Assembly (NCBI RefSeq): GCF_018882295.1
Contig: NZ_JACVOR010000002.1
Span: 434,001-498,000, forward strand
Origin: Polynucleobacter sp. 80A-SIGWE
Lineage (GTDB): Bacteria > Pseudomonadota > Gammaproteobacteria > Burkholderiales > Burkholderiaceae
DNA length: 64,000 nucleotides
Reading direction: 5' to 3'
A model generated the notes under the pieces. The model made no database searches, was not told the origin of the DNA, and worked only from the letters and a program-made list of their open reading frames with translations. Shown piece after piece: positions 50,541 through 58,919 of the stretch. Position 1 is the first letter of the stretch; every line of letters begins with the position of its first letter. Position numbers and translations under genes: made by a program.

Positions 50541-51596
50541 ATGAATCGATCATTTTCAAGTGTTAGTCGCTCATGGGTGCTGGCCCTGGGTGTATCACTA
50601 AGTTTATTGAGTGGTGTGAGCTTGGCTGAACGCGCGCCAATGCAACCATTACCAAGCCCAAGCGGCATTGATATTCCAAAGAATCTCAATGCGATTCCTA
50701 ATGGAACTCAAGCTCAATCACAGCCAGCAAATACAGCTCCAAAAGAGGGTGCTATCTGGGATACAGCCAACAGCGATCCTTACAACTACGTCAGCATTCC
50801 TGATAAAGAGGCGAGTGTATTGATTCAGCGCTCTGGTCAGCAATGGCGCTTGATTCGTAATGGTGTGATTACTGTGTATGGCGGCTGGTTGCTTGCACTT
50901 GCATTCTTCGGTGTGATTGCAATGTATATGGTTAAAGGCCCAATCAAGTTGCATGAGCCTTTATCTGGCACAAAGATTAAACGTTTTAATGGCTTTGATC
51001 GTCTCACTCACTGGACTATGGCATTTAGCTTTATTGCTCTTGCATTTACTGGCCTTCTGATTTTGTACGGCAAGTTCTTCGCAATGCCATTGATGGGTGG
51101 TGCTGCTTACGGCTCATTCTTGATGCTTTGCAAAAACATCCATAATTTCACTGGTCCATTGTTTACATTAAGCATTGTCATTTTCTTCTTCCTCTTTGTT
51201 CGTAAGAACATTTTTGGAGAAGGCGATATGGCTTGGTTGATGTCATTCGGTGGAATCTTCTCTGGTAAGCATGTGCCAGCTGGCTTCTTTAACTTTGGTG
51301 AGAAGTTTTGGTTCTGGTTTGGCATGGTATTCCTAGGCTTGATTATTTCTGCCTCAGGATTTGTGCTCGACATGATCGTTCCATTCATGGACATCCAGTA
51401 CTTGCGCGGCACTATGCAGTTGGCCAACATCATTCATAGCTCTGCTGCTATCTTGATGACAGCAATGGCGATGGGTCACATCTACATCGGTACAGTTGGT
51501 ATGCAGGGTTCAATCGACGGCATGAAGACTGGCTACGTTGATGCAACTTGGGCTAAAGAACACCATGAAATTTGGTACAACAAGATTAATAAATAA
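50541..51596 (+). CDS. Formate dehydrogenase gamma subunit (cytochrome b)
   Basis: Membrane subunit that carries haem b and passes electrons to quinone. Residues 1-29 look like a signal peptide; residues 30-110 are a Pro/Asn-rich periplasmic segment longer than in E. coli FdnI. Four membrane helices follow, with histidines in HEPLSGTKIKRFNGFDRLTHW, the third helix ICKNIHNFTGPLF region, and late NIIHSSAAIL and GHIYIGTVGMQG motifs as haem or quinone ligands. 351 residues. Confidence 0.92.
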   Translation: MNRSFSSVSRSWVLALGVSLSLLSGVSLAERAPMQPLPSPSGIDIPKNLNAIPNGTQAQSQPANTAPKEGAIWDTANSDPYNYVSIPDKEASVLIQRSGQQWRLIRNGVITVYGGWLLALAFFGVIAMYMVKGPIKLHEPLSGTKIKRFNGFDRLTHWTMAFSFIALAFTGLLILYGKFFAMPLMGGAAYGSFLMLCKNIHNFTGPLFTLSIVIFFFLFVRKNIFGEGDMAWLMSFGGIFSGKHVPAGFFNFGEKFWFWFGMVFLGLIISASGFVLDMIVPFMDIQYLRGTMQLANIIHSSAAILMTAMAMGHIYIGTVGMQGSIDGMKTGYVDATWAKEHHEIWYNKINK

Positions 51597-51606
51597 GGAC
51601 AAAGCC

Positions 51607-51894
51607 ATGAAAAAAATCATCGCTTTCACACTCTGTTCATTTGCAACTGCGGCTGCATTTGCCGCCTTGCCACCTTTAACGCCTGAAGCTCAAGAGGCTG
51701 CAACCTTGGCTAAAGCAAAGGCTGCATATGGAGACAGGGTTGGGGCATTCAAGTTATGCCAGGCGCAAAATCGAGTGGCTGACCAATTTAGAGTGCCTGG
51801 CACTCCAGCTCCAGCAGCTTGTGTAGCTCCGCCACCATTCGTGGCACCAGTGGCAGCAGCTGCAGCTCCTGCGCCAGTACCAGCAGCAAAGTAA
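51607..51894 (+). CDS. Small exported Ala/Pro-rich protein, end of formate dehydrogenase operon
   Basis: 95 residues. Signal peptide cleaved after AAAFA; mature part has LCQAQNRVADQFRVPGTPAPAA, two cysteines, and a C-terminal Ala/Pro-rich tail. The ATG at 51607 is chosen for the signal peptide and a GGACAAAGCC leader. No family recognised. It ends one base before the convergent tungstate ATPase gene. Being small, exported and last in the operon, it could be an accessory of the enzyme or of the metal it uses. Confidence 0.8.
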   Translation: MKKIIAFTLCSFATAAAFAALPPLTPEAQEAATLAKAKAAYGDRVGAFKLCQAQNRVADQFRVPGTPAPAACVAPPPFVAPVAAAAAPAPVPAAK

Positions 51895-52605
51895 TTAGTC
51901 TGAAAGTAACTCTTGATGTAAGTAGCGCTTAGCTGCTTGAGTCTGAGGATCAGCAAAGAAAGGGCCTACGGGTCCTTTTTCTTTTATCTGGCCCTGATCA
52001 ATGAAGATGATGTATTCCGCTAGCCTTTGCACTTGCGCAAGCTGATGGGATGTGAAGATCACATCTGAGCCTTGAAGCTTGAATTGACGAATAATTTCTT
52101 CAACTTGCTCGGTCGTATTGGGATCGAGATTGGCCGTAGGTTCATCCAGCAAAACTAAATTCGGCTTTTGCAAAATGGCTCTCCCTAGACAAAGCTTTTG
52201 TCTTTCACCTGCTGAGAGTTTGTGGGCAGGACTGTTGGCAAGATGGCTTAAGCCAATCTGCTCAATGACTTCATCAATTTGGACTGAACCAATAGAAGAA
52301 TCTGAGTCCTTCACCATGGCAAGGTTGGTTCTTGCTGAGGCTTTGATCATTGGCGTGTGGTGGAGAACTAGGGCAGAGCGGATGCCTACAGTTGAATAAG
52401 TTACCGTTCCTAAATCTGGCTTAATTAAGCCATCCAGTAACTTCAGCAGTGTTGTCTTTCCAGCACCATTAGGGCCAATGCAGGCGCAAATTCGATCTGC
52501 CGGAATGACTGCATGAGGAATATCTAAGATGATCCGACCATCACTTTTGACAATGACGCCTTTGAGCTCAATGAACTGCTGAAATTGTTCCAAACTATTA
52601 ACCAT
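51895..52605 (-). CDS. tupC: ABC transporter ATP-binding protein, tungstate/molybdate type
   Basis: ABC ATPase of 236 residues. Walker A GPNGAGKTT, signature LSAGERQKLCLGRA, Walker B NLVLLDEPTANLDP and a switch histidine (TSHQ) are all present. The combination with a TupB-like permease suggests tungstate rather than phosphate transport, though molybdate cannot be excluded. I chose the ATG at 52605; a TTG five codons upstream is possible. It overlaps the permease end by eight bases. Confidence 0.82.
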   Translation of the reverse strand: MVNSLEQFQQFIELKGVIVKSDGRIILDIPHAVIPADRICACIGPNGAGKTTLLKLLDGLIKPDLGTVTYSTVGIRSALVLHHTPMIKASARTNLAMVKDSDSSIGSVQIDEVIEQIGLSHLANSPAHKLSAGERQKLCLGRAILQKPNLVLLDEPTANLDPNTTEQVEEIIRQFKLQGSDVIFTSHQLAQVQRLAEYIIFIDQGQIKEKGPVGPFFADPQTQAAKRYLHQELLSD

Positions 52606-53293
52606 AGCGACGCTCTGCAATTTGGCGAACTACAAATGTAAATAGGTTTGCTAGCAATACAATCCCGAGCAAAATAATGCCCAAAGCTAGGGCGAGGGGC
52701 AGATCCCCTTTACTGGTTTCAAGGGCAATTGCTGTGGTCATGGTGCGGGTAGAGCGGTCAATATTGCCGCCCACGATCATGACTGCGCCCACCTCGGATA
52801 TTGCTCTGGCCAATCCCGCTAGGACGGCAATCGTCAGGGAGAAGCGGCAGTCCCAAATTAGCCATTTCAGGGCAGAAAGTCTGGGAAGTCGGAGTGCTCT
52901 AAACGAATCCCGATGAATTCTCCAGGAATCCTCGAGGATTTGGCGGCTTAGGGCTGCAATTAAGGGTGTTGTCAGCAGTGTTTGGGCTAGGATCATGCCC
53001 TTGGGTGTAAAAAGCCAACCCCACACTCCTAATGGCCCTGTTCGGGAGAGTAAAAGGTAGACCACGACGCCAACGATGACTGTAGGTACGCCCATAAGGG
53101 TATTTAAGCTGACGGTTATTGACTGTTTGCCCTTAAATTCTTCAGTAGCTAGTAGGGCACCAATCGGCAGGCCAAGCAAGGTGCCAAGTAGCAGGGCGCT
53201 CAAGCTCACCTGAAGTGAGACCAGTACGATGCCAACCACTCCGGCATCTAAATGCACAAGCAGTCCGAGGGCATCCTGAAAGGTCGTAAACAT
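52598..53293 (-). CDS. tupB: ABC transporter permease, TupB-like
   Basis: Membrane permease of about 231 residues with five or six helices and the EAA-like loop RALRLPRLSALKWLI. The segment GLARAISEVGAVMIVGGNIDRSTRTMTTAIALETSKGDLPLALALG (about residues 165-210) is characteristic of TupB. The ATG at 53293 is preferred over an upstream ATG that would add a charged leader. No TupA-type binding protein lies next to it in the window. Confidence 0.82.
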   Translation of the reverse strand: MFTTFQDALGLLVHLDAGVVGIVLVSLQVSLSALLLGTLLGLPIGALLATEEFKGKQSITVSLNTLMGVPTVIVGVVVYLLLSRTGPLGVWGWLFTPKGMILAQTLLTTPLIAALSRQILEDSWRIHRDSFRALRLPRLSALKWLIWDCRFSLTIAVLAGLARAISEVGAVMIVGGNIDRSTRTMTTAIALETSKGDLPLALALGIILLGIVLLANLFTFVVRQIAERRYG

Positions 53294-53358
53294 GGGTTCG
53301 ATTCTAGCAAGGCGGTGGCAAAATGGCATAAATGCAAACAATTTCCCTTTTTTAACTC

Positions 53359-53559
53359 ATGGCTGAAGTCATTTGCCTCTGTAATGAGGTCCTCGATGTC
53401 GATCTTCGTGAATATCTCGACGAGCATCCGATCGACTCCATTGATGAGTTGCGTGAGCAGGCCTCGATTTGCAATAAGTGCATGCAATGCCAGGATTTAG
53501 TTGAAGGTGAAATCTATTTGGCGCGTGTAAGACGACAACGCGCTGCAGGGCAGTTTTAA
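53359..53559 (+). CDS. Small BFD-like cysteine-rich protein
   Basis: 66 residues with C6 and C8 (CLC), then C38, C41 and C44 (CNKCMQC). The arrangement resembles the Bfd-type [2Fe-2S] ferredoxin domain (CXC then CXXC about 30 residues later), though a fifth cysteine is present. Begins 65 bp from the divergent permease gene and overlaps the following EEP gene by one base. A redox role is likely; what it serves is unknown. Confidence 0.7.
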   Translation: MAEVICLCNEVLDVDLREYLDEHPIDSIDELREQASICNKCMQCQDLVEGEIYLARVRRQRAAGQF

Positions 53560-54311
53560 TGAGCCAAGTCCATTTAGGTCGCTTTAGCGTCATGACGATG
53601 AATGTGCATAAGGGCTTATCTCCATTGCACAGAAAATCTACCATCTACGAGCTGCGTCAAAAAATGCGTAGCCACCACCCTGATTTACTTTTCTTGCAAG
53701 AGCTTCAACAAGAGCATCGGGGTCGAATCAGGCGATTTGGTCAATGGCCCTTGATGGAGTTAACCCATTTTTTGTCTGAAGATTTTTGGCATGATTGGCA
53801 CTACGGTAAAAATGTCGAGTATCCCGATGGCCATCATGGCAACGCCATTCTTTCTAAGAGACCATTGCACAAGGGTGAAAACTACGATATTTCTGCTTAT
53901 CGATTTGAGCGGCGTGGCTTACTTCACAGCATTACTCAATTAGAAGGTGTGCCAACACCCATCCATTGTTTTTGTGTGCACCTGGCTTTATTTGAGAGAG
54001 GGCGGGAGCGTCAATTGGATGAGATCATTCGTTACATTGATACTCTTGCAGGTGGCGGCCCAACCATTGTGGCGGGCGACTTTAATGATTGGCGCAATCG
54101 CGTGAGCGCGCCAATGCAAGCGGCCGGCTTTAATGAAGTATTTGAGGTTCTTACCGGCTCTCCTGCAAAAACCTTTCCCAGCGTGAAGCCAATGCTTCCG
54201 ATGGATCGGATTTATGTGCGAGGTCTAAAAATCCATTCTGCAAAAGTCTTGTATGAATGGCTTAAATTGTCTGATCACCTAGGTATTACGGCGGAACTGG
54301 AAATCGAATGA
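53559..54311 (+). CDS. Endonuclease/exonuclease/phosphatase family protein
   Basis: 250-residue metal-dependent phosphodiesterase/phosphatase fold. Visible motifs: MTMNVHKGLSP near the N-terminus, LLFLQELQ (metal Glu), VAGDFNDWRNR (Asp and Asn) and SDHLGITAEL with the catalytic Asp-His. Located directly before cardiolipin synthase with an ATGA overlap, so its substrate may be a lipid phosphate, as in other bacterial members next to cls; DNA is not excluded. Confidence 0.87.
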   Translation: MSQVHLGRFSVMTMNVHKGLSPLHRKSTIYELRQKMRSHHPDLLFLQELQQEHRGRIRRFGQWPLMELTHFLSEDFWHDWHYGKNVEYPDGHHGNAILSKRPLHKGENYDISAYRFERRGLLHSITQLEGVPTPIHCFCVHLALFERGRERQLDEIIRYIDTLAGGGPTIVAGDFNDWRNRVSAPMQAAGFNEVFEVLTGSPAKTFPSVKPMLPMDRIYVRGLKIHSAKVLYEWLKLSDHLGITAELEIE

Positions 54312-55783
54312 GCTTTTTAAATTATTTACTGGGAACTATCTTTGGCTTCTCATTAATCTGGGTTCCAATTCTGCACATCGCTATTGTGATTCTATTTGGA
54401 TTCCGATTAATCTCGGTAAGACGGCCAGTTGCTGTTGTCCTCGCATGGTTTCTGATTGTGGTTCTCGTTCCATTAATTGGAATTGGTTTGTATATTTTGA
54501 TTGGTGAGCGTCCTGTGGGGCGTAAGCTGACCCGAAAAATTATTCGCATGGATAAGGAATATGCAGCTATCACTGAAAGTATGCGTCAGCGCTATCAGGC
54601 TGATAAGCAGTTACTGCCAATTGAGGGTAGAGCGCTAAGTCTATTGGCGGAATCGAATAATGGCTCACCGGTAATTGCTGGCAATAAGATTGAATTGTTT
54701 ACGAGTTCTCTTAAGATCTTGCAGCTATTTATTGATGAGATTAATCAAGCTAAAACAACGCTGCATTTGGAATTCTATATATGGGCTCTCGGTGGTGATG
54801 CCGATCGTGTTGGTGAGGCCTTAATTGCAGCCGCTAAGCGTGGCGTAGCTTGTAAAGTGTTATTGGATTCTTTAGGTAGTAAGGATTGGTTCAAATCAAC
54901 TTGGCCTAAGCGTTTCAGGGACGCTGGCATTGAAGTGACTGAGGCCTTGCCAATTCAAATTGGCCGCTTCCAATTTCGCCGTGCCGATCTTCGACTGCAT
55001 CGAAAAATATTTGTGATTGATAACGCCATCGTTTGGACTGGCAGTATGAACATGGTCGATCCACGCAGCTTTAAGCAAGACTCGGGTGTGGGTGAATGGG
55101 TTGATGCCATGGTCAGAATTGAAGGGCCGGTGGCATCCCAGTTTGAGCTGACCTTTTCATTTGACTGGAGCGTGGACAATCCGAAGATTACGCACTTCAA
55201 TGATGTGGCGCCAGCCGCAAATCCGACAGAAGGTCGGGCGCTAGCTCAAGAGTTTTCATCGGGTCCGGTATATCGCGACGATATCTTGTATCAGGTACTG
55301 CTATCCGCCATCATGGATGCACGTAAGGAACTGACGATTACTACGCCTTACTTTGGTCCGGATGATGGTTTGATTCAGGCATTGATGGCAGCAGCGGGTC
55401 GGGGCGTCAATGTAACGCTCATTGTTCCAAAATTAAATGACTCCACATTGGTCGCTTGGAGTAGCCGCAGCTTCTATTCCGATCTCATGAATGCTGGTGT
55501 CAACATCGCTGAATTTCATGGTGGCCTATTGCATACGAAGAGCTTATTAATAGATAAGCGTGTAGCGATATTCGGTTCGGTTAATTTTGATCAACGCAGC
55601 TTGCGCCTCAATTTTGAAATTAGCTTGATCGTATACAACGATGAGTTTTGCGCCAAACTTGAAACTTTGATTGACTCCTACCTGGCTCAATCAGATATGG
55701 TGAACCCAGTAAGTTGGGCTAAGCGACCACGGTGGCGTGTCTTGCTAGAGAACGCAGCGCACTTAGCTTCACCCTTACTTTAA
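54308..55783 (+). CDS. cls: Cardiolipin synthase
   Basis: Phospholipase D superfamily enzyme condensing two phosphatidylglycerols. Two N-terminal membrane helices (about residues 8-65), then two HKD motifs: HRKIFVID with H231, K233 and D238, and HTKSLLID with H409, K411 and D416. 491 residues, normal for ClsA. Coupled to the EEP gene upstream; its end overlaps the convergent CoA-transferase by four bases. Confidence 0.92.
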   Translation: MSFLNYLLGTIFGFSLIWVPILHIAIVILFGFRLISVRRPVAVVLAWFLIVVLVPLIGIGLYILIGERPVGRKLTRKIIRMDKEYAAITESMRQRYQADKQLLPIEGRALSLLAESNNGSPVIAGNKIELFTSSLKILQLFIDEINQAKTTLHLEFYIWALGGDADRVGEALIAAAKRGVACKVLLDSLGSKDWFKSTWPKRFRDAGIEVTEALPIQIGRFQFRRADLRLHRKIFVIDNAIVWTGSMNMVDPRSFKQDSGVGEWVDAMVRIEGPVASQFELTFSFDWSVDNPKITHFNDVAPAANPTEGRALAQEFSSGPVYRDDILYQVLLSAIMDARKELTITTPYFGPDDGLIQALMAAAGRGVNVTLIVPKLNDSTLVAWSSRSFYSDLMNAGVNIAEFHGGLLHTKSLLIDKRVAIFGSVNFDQRSLRLNFEISLIVYNDEFCAKLETLIDSYLAQSDMVNPVSWAKRPRWRVLLENAAHLASPLL

Positions 55784-56964
55784 ATTGCTCCTTGCGCGCG
55801 CATAGCCTCAATCTCGCTCGCCGTCATACCAAGTTCACCTAGGATTGCATTGGTGTGCTGACCTACAGATGGGATTTCATCCATACGGTAGTCGAAGCTG
55901 CTGTTGCTTCCTGGGGGCAGCATAGCCGGAATAGAGCCTACAGGCGAACCAACTTGCACCCAACGATCTCGCGCTTTGAGTTGTTCGTGATTCCATAAGC
56001 CCTGCATATCATTGAGACGAGCATTAGCAATTTGGGCTTCATCTAATTTTGCAATAACTTGTTCGGTTGTCAGTTTGCTAAAACAGGCATCAATGATTGA
56101 GAGCAATTCATCTCGCTTTTCATTGCGCTTGAAGTTTTTATCAAAACGTTCATCTTTGGCAAGCGCCTGATTCCCGAGCACTACCTCGCAGAATAAAACC
56201 CATTCACGATCGTTTTGGAGGCCCAACATGACGGTACCGCCATCACTCGCCTTAAACGGTCCATAGGGGTAGATCGTGGCATGAGATGCGCCATTACGAG
56301 GGGGAGGGGCGGCACCTTCATAGGCATAGTAGAGTGGGTAACTCATCCATTCCCCGAGTGATTCAAGCATGGACACATCAATCGTAGACCCCTTGCCAGT
56401 CTTACCTCTTTGCAATAGGGCTGCCAGCACATTGGTATAGGCATACATGCCTGCAGCAATATCGGCAATGGAGTTTCCTGCTTTGCTGGGAGTTTCTGGG
56501 GTACCTGTAACAGATAAGAATCCGGCTTCACTTTGAATCAGTAAGTCGTACGCTTTCTTATCGCGATAAGGCCCATTATTTCCATAGCCTGAGATGTCGC
56601 ACAAAATCAAACCTGGATTGTCCTTCTGCAGAATTTCTGCGGTGAGTCCCATGCGTGCAGCTGCACCAGGCGCCAAGTTTTGCACTAGCACGTCAGCTGT
56701 TTTTAGTAGTGTCTTGAGTGCTGTTAGTGCAGATTCTTGTTTGAGATCTAAGGTTAAACTTTCCTTGGAGCGATTTACCCAAGTGAAGTGCGATGACATG
56801 CCATTAACACGCTCATCATAAGCACGAGCAAAGTCGCCAGCGCCAGGCCGCTCGACCTTAATGACCCTTGCTCCTAAATCTGCTAATTGGCGCGTACAAA
56901 AAGGAGCGGCAATGGCATGCTCCAGAGAAACCACGGTGATGCCATCTAAAGGGCGAATGCTCAT
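55780..56964 (-). CDS. Class III CoA-transferase (CaiB/BaiF family)
   Basis: 394-residue CoA transferase family III protein that moves CoA between carboxylic acids. The N-terminal GITVVSLEHAIAAPFCTRQLADLGARVIKVE stretch (positions 5-35) binds CoA; the catalytic Asp is expected in the SIADIAAGMYA region. It follows an acyl-CoA dehydrogenase gene on the same strand with a 42-base gap, so the pair may activate and oxidise one acid. The substrate is not predictable. Confidence 0.9.
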   Translation of the reverse strand: MSIRPLDGITVVSLEHAIAAPFCTRQLADLGARVIKVERPGAGDFARAYDERVNGMSSHFTWVNRSKESLTLDLKQESALTALKTLLKTADVLVQNLAPGAAARMGLTAEILQKDNPGLILCDISGYGNNGPYRDKKAYDLLIQSEAGFLSVTGTPETPSKAGNSIADIAAGMYAYTNVLAALLQRGKTGKGSTIDVSMLESLGEWMSYPLYYAYEGAAPPPRNGASHATIYPYGPFKASDGGTVMLGLQNDREWVLFCEVVLGNQALAKDERFDKNFKRNEKRDELLSIIDACFSKLTTEQVIAKLDEAQIANARLNDMQGLWNHEQLKARDRWVQVGSPVGSIPAMLPPGSNSSFDYRMDEIPSVGQHTNAILGELGMTASEIEAMRAQGAI

Positions 56965-57006
56965 GTAATTACTTACCCAACTGAATAAATGAAAAGGCCT
57001 AAAGAA

Positions 57007-58191
57007 TTAGAAAGAGCGGGGGAGTCCCAGGACATGCTCGGCTACATAGGAATAAATTAAGTTAGTTGAAATTGGTGCCACTTGGTAGAGGCGGGTTTCT
57101 CGGAACTTACGTTCAACATCGTATTCATTAGCGAAACCAAAGCCACCATGGGTTTGCAGGCATACGTTAGCAGCCTCCCATGATGCTTTTGCTGCTAGGT
57201 ACTTGGCCATATTAGATTCAGCGCCACAAGCTAGCTTGGCATCAAAAAGCTCGCAGGCTTTAAAGCGCATCAGGTTAGCCGCCTCTGTTTCGATATAAGA
57301 ATCCGCAATCGGAAACTGAATGCCTTGGTTCTTCCCAATGGGTCGATCAAATACCACGCGCTCATTTGCATAGCGACGTGCTTTGTCTACAAACCAGTAA
57401 GCATCACCAATACATTCAGCAGCGATCAGCGTGCGCTCAGCATTGAGTCCATCAAGAATGTATTTAAATCCTTGACCTTCTTCGCCGATCAAATTCTCGG
57501 CAGGAATTTCTAGGTTGTCAAAGAAGACTTCGTTGGTTTCATGATTCACCATATTGGCAATCGGCTGGATCGCCATACCTTTGCCAATCGCTTCTTTAAG
57601 GTCAACGATAAAGATCGACATGCCCTCTGATTTTTTCTTCACTTCAGCCAGGGGAGTGGTGCGCGCCAGTAGAATCATTAAATCAGAATGCTGAATACGG
57701 GAGATCCAAACCTTCTGACCATTCACGACATACTTGTCACCCTTTTTGACGGCAGTAGTTTTGAGCTTGGTGGTATCTGTGCCAGTAGTGGGCTCAGTAA
57801 CTGCCATTGTCTGGAGGCGTAATTCACCGGTAGCGATTTTGGGGAGATAGAGCTTCTTTTGGGCATCAGAGCCATGGCGCAATAAGGTGCCCATGTTGTA
57901 CATCTGGCCGTGACAAGAGCCTGCATTACCGCCCGAGAAATTAATCTCTTCCATGATGACCGAGGCTTCAGCAAGGCCTAGACCAGAGCCACCGAATTCT
58001 TCTGGGATTAAGGCTGCCAACCAACCTGCCTGTGCCATTGCATCAACAAAGGCTTCTGGGTAGGCTCTTTCATGATCCACCTTTTGCCAATAAGCGGAGT
58101 CAAAACTGCCGCAAAGATCGCGCAAGGCTTCACGCATATCTTGGTATTGGTCTGGCTTGGGGATGGGGTGATTCATTTGGCGGTCTATCAA
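57007..58191 (-). CDS. Acyl-CoA dehydrogenase
   Basis: FAD enzyme introducing the alpha-beta double bond of an acyl-CoA. The 394-residue protein has the FAD-binding stretch MAVTEPTTGTDTT, VWISRIQHSDLMILLART and the C-terminal domain QTHGGFGFANEYDVERKFRETRLYQ. The position where most short/medium-chain family members have a catalytic Glu (YEG) reads YQV, while LNAERTLIA carries a glutamate at the isovaleryl/long-chain-like place. That suggests a branched- or long-chain acyl substrate. Start could be the second ATG five codons in. Confidence 0.9.
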   Translation of the reverse strand: MIDRQMNHPIPKPDQYQDMREALRDLCGSFDSAYWQKVDHERAYPEAFVDAMAQAGWLAALIPEEFGGSGLGLAEASVIMEEINFSGGNAGSCHGQMYNMGTLLRHGSDAQKKLYLPKIATGELRLQTMAVTEPTTGTDTTKLKTTAVKKGDKYVVNGQKVWISRIQHSDLMILLARTTPLAEVKKKSEGMSIFIVDLKEAIGKGMAIQPIANMVNHETNEVFFDNLEIPAENLIGEEGQGFKYILDGLNAERTLIAAECIGDAYWFVDKARRYANERVVFDRPIGKNQGIQFPIADSYIETEAANLMRFKACELFDAKLACGAESNMAKYLAAKASWEAANVCLQTHGGFGFANEYDVERKFRETRLYQVAPISTNLIYSYVAEHVLGLPRSF

Positions 58192-58281
58192 TAAAAGAGG
58201 TTAAGGAATATGCGAATCCCTACAGTTTAAGCAAGAATCTAAAAGTGTGGGCAACTCAAAAAGGACCTCAGCTTCGCCTAT

Positions 58282-58392
58282 ATGGCTGATCTCAATGCCT
58301 ATTGGGGCATACTTGAGGAATGGTCTCATCCTTACTTTCTATCCCGCTTGGAGTCTTTGCTTAATGGAGCAAATGCTGAGTCAGTTTTTTGA
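58282..58392 (+). CDS. Possible 36-residue ORF before the YqaA-like gene
   Basis: Short ORF starting MADLNAYWGILEEWSH and ending NGANAESVF. The composition, with Trp, Tyr and alternating charge, looks protein-like, and the upstream frame stays open for a further 13 codons without a good start. It overlaps the YqaA-like ORF by 29 bases in another frame. There is no ribosome-binding site at the right distance. Either a tiny gene or a fossil; weakly supported. Confidence 0.25.
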   Translation: MADLNAYWGILEEWSHPYFLSRLESLLNGANAESVF

Positions 58393-58867
58393 CTTCTTTG
58401 GGATGCCATCGGTTGGTTTGCCGGCAGTATTTATTAGCGCCTTTATTTCTGCAACCTTGCTGCCTGTGGGATCTGAGCCCATACTTTTTGGGTATGTTTC
58501 AGTGAACCCCCATTTATATTGGGTTGCTATAGGCGTGGCTACGATAGGCAACACATTGGGGGGTATGTTTGACTGGTGGCTTGGGCTACTTAGTCGTAAT
58601 AGCTTTGAGTCACTAAAAGGGCCTTCCAATGGCAGAATGCAGCGCTGGTTGGAAGAGCGGGGGCCGAAGATGCTGGTTTTGTCGTGGCTGCCTGGCTTCG
58701 GTGACCCCCTTTGCTTGGCTGCGGGGTGGCTCAGACTGCCTTGGCTGCCTTGCCTCATCTATATGTTTATTGGTAAGTTGCTCCGCTATTTGACGCTGAC
58801 TTGGCTGCTAACCCTAGTGCCCACGAGCGCTTGGCATCAATTGGGGCACTGGCTCCATCTAATCTAA
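58364..58867 (+). CDS. YqaA/DedA-like membrane protein
   Basis: Small membrane protein of the SNARE-associated (DedA) superfamily, YqaA branch, about 167 residues with four helices. Typical stretches are FISATLLPVGSEPILFGYV, IGNTLGGMFDWWLG and LSWLPGFGDPLCLAAGWLRLP. The DedA superfamily includes lipid scramblases and polyprenyl-phosphate flippases. The start ATG at 58364 gives the normal family length; longer in-frame starts reach 58247 and look unlike the family. Confidence 0.85.
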   Translation: MEQMLSQFFDFFGMPSVGLPAVFISAFISATLLPVGSEPILFGYVSVNPHLYWVAIGVATIGNTLGGMFDWWLGLLSRNSFESLKGPSNGRMQRWLEERGPKMLVLSWLPGFGDPLCLAAGWLRLPWLPCLIYMFIGKLLRYLTLTWLLTLVPTSAWHQLGHWLHLI

Positions 58868-58919
58868 ATTCTTCCGTTGTATCCTATATTTTTCTTGTAA
58901 ATATCCCGAGAGGACAATC

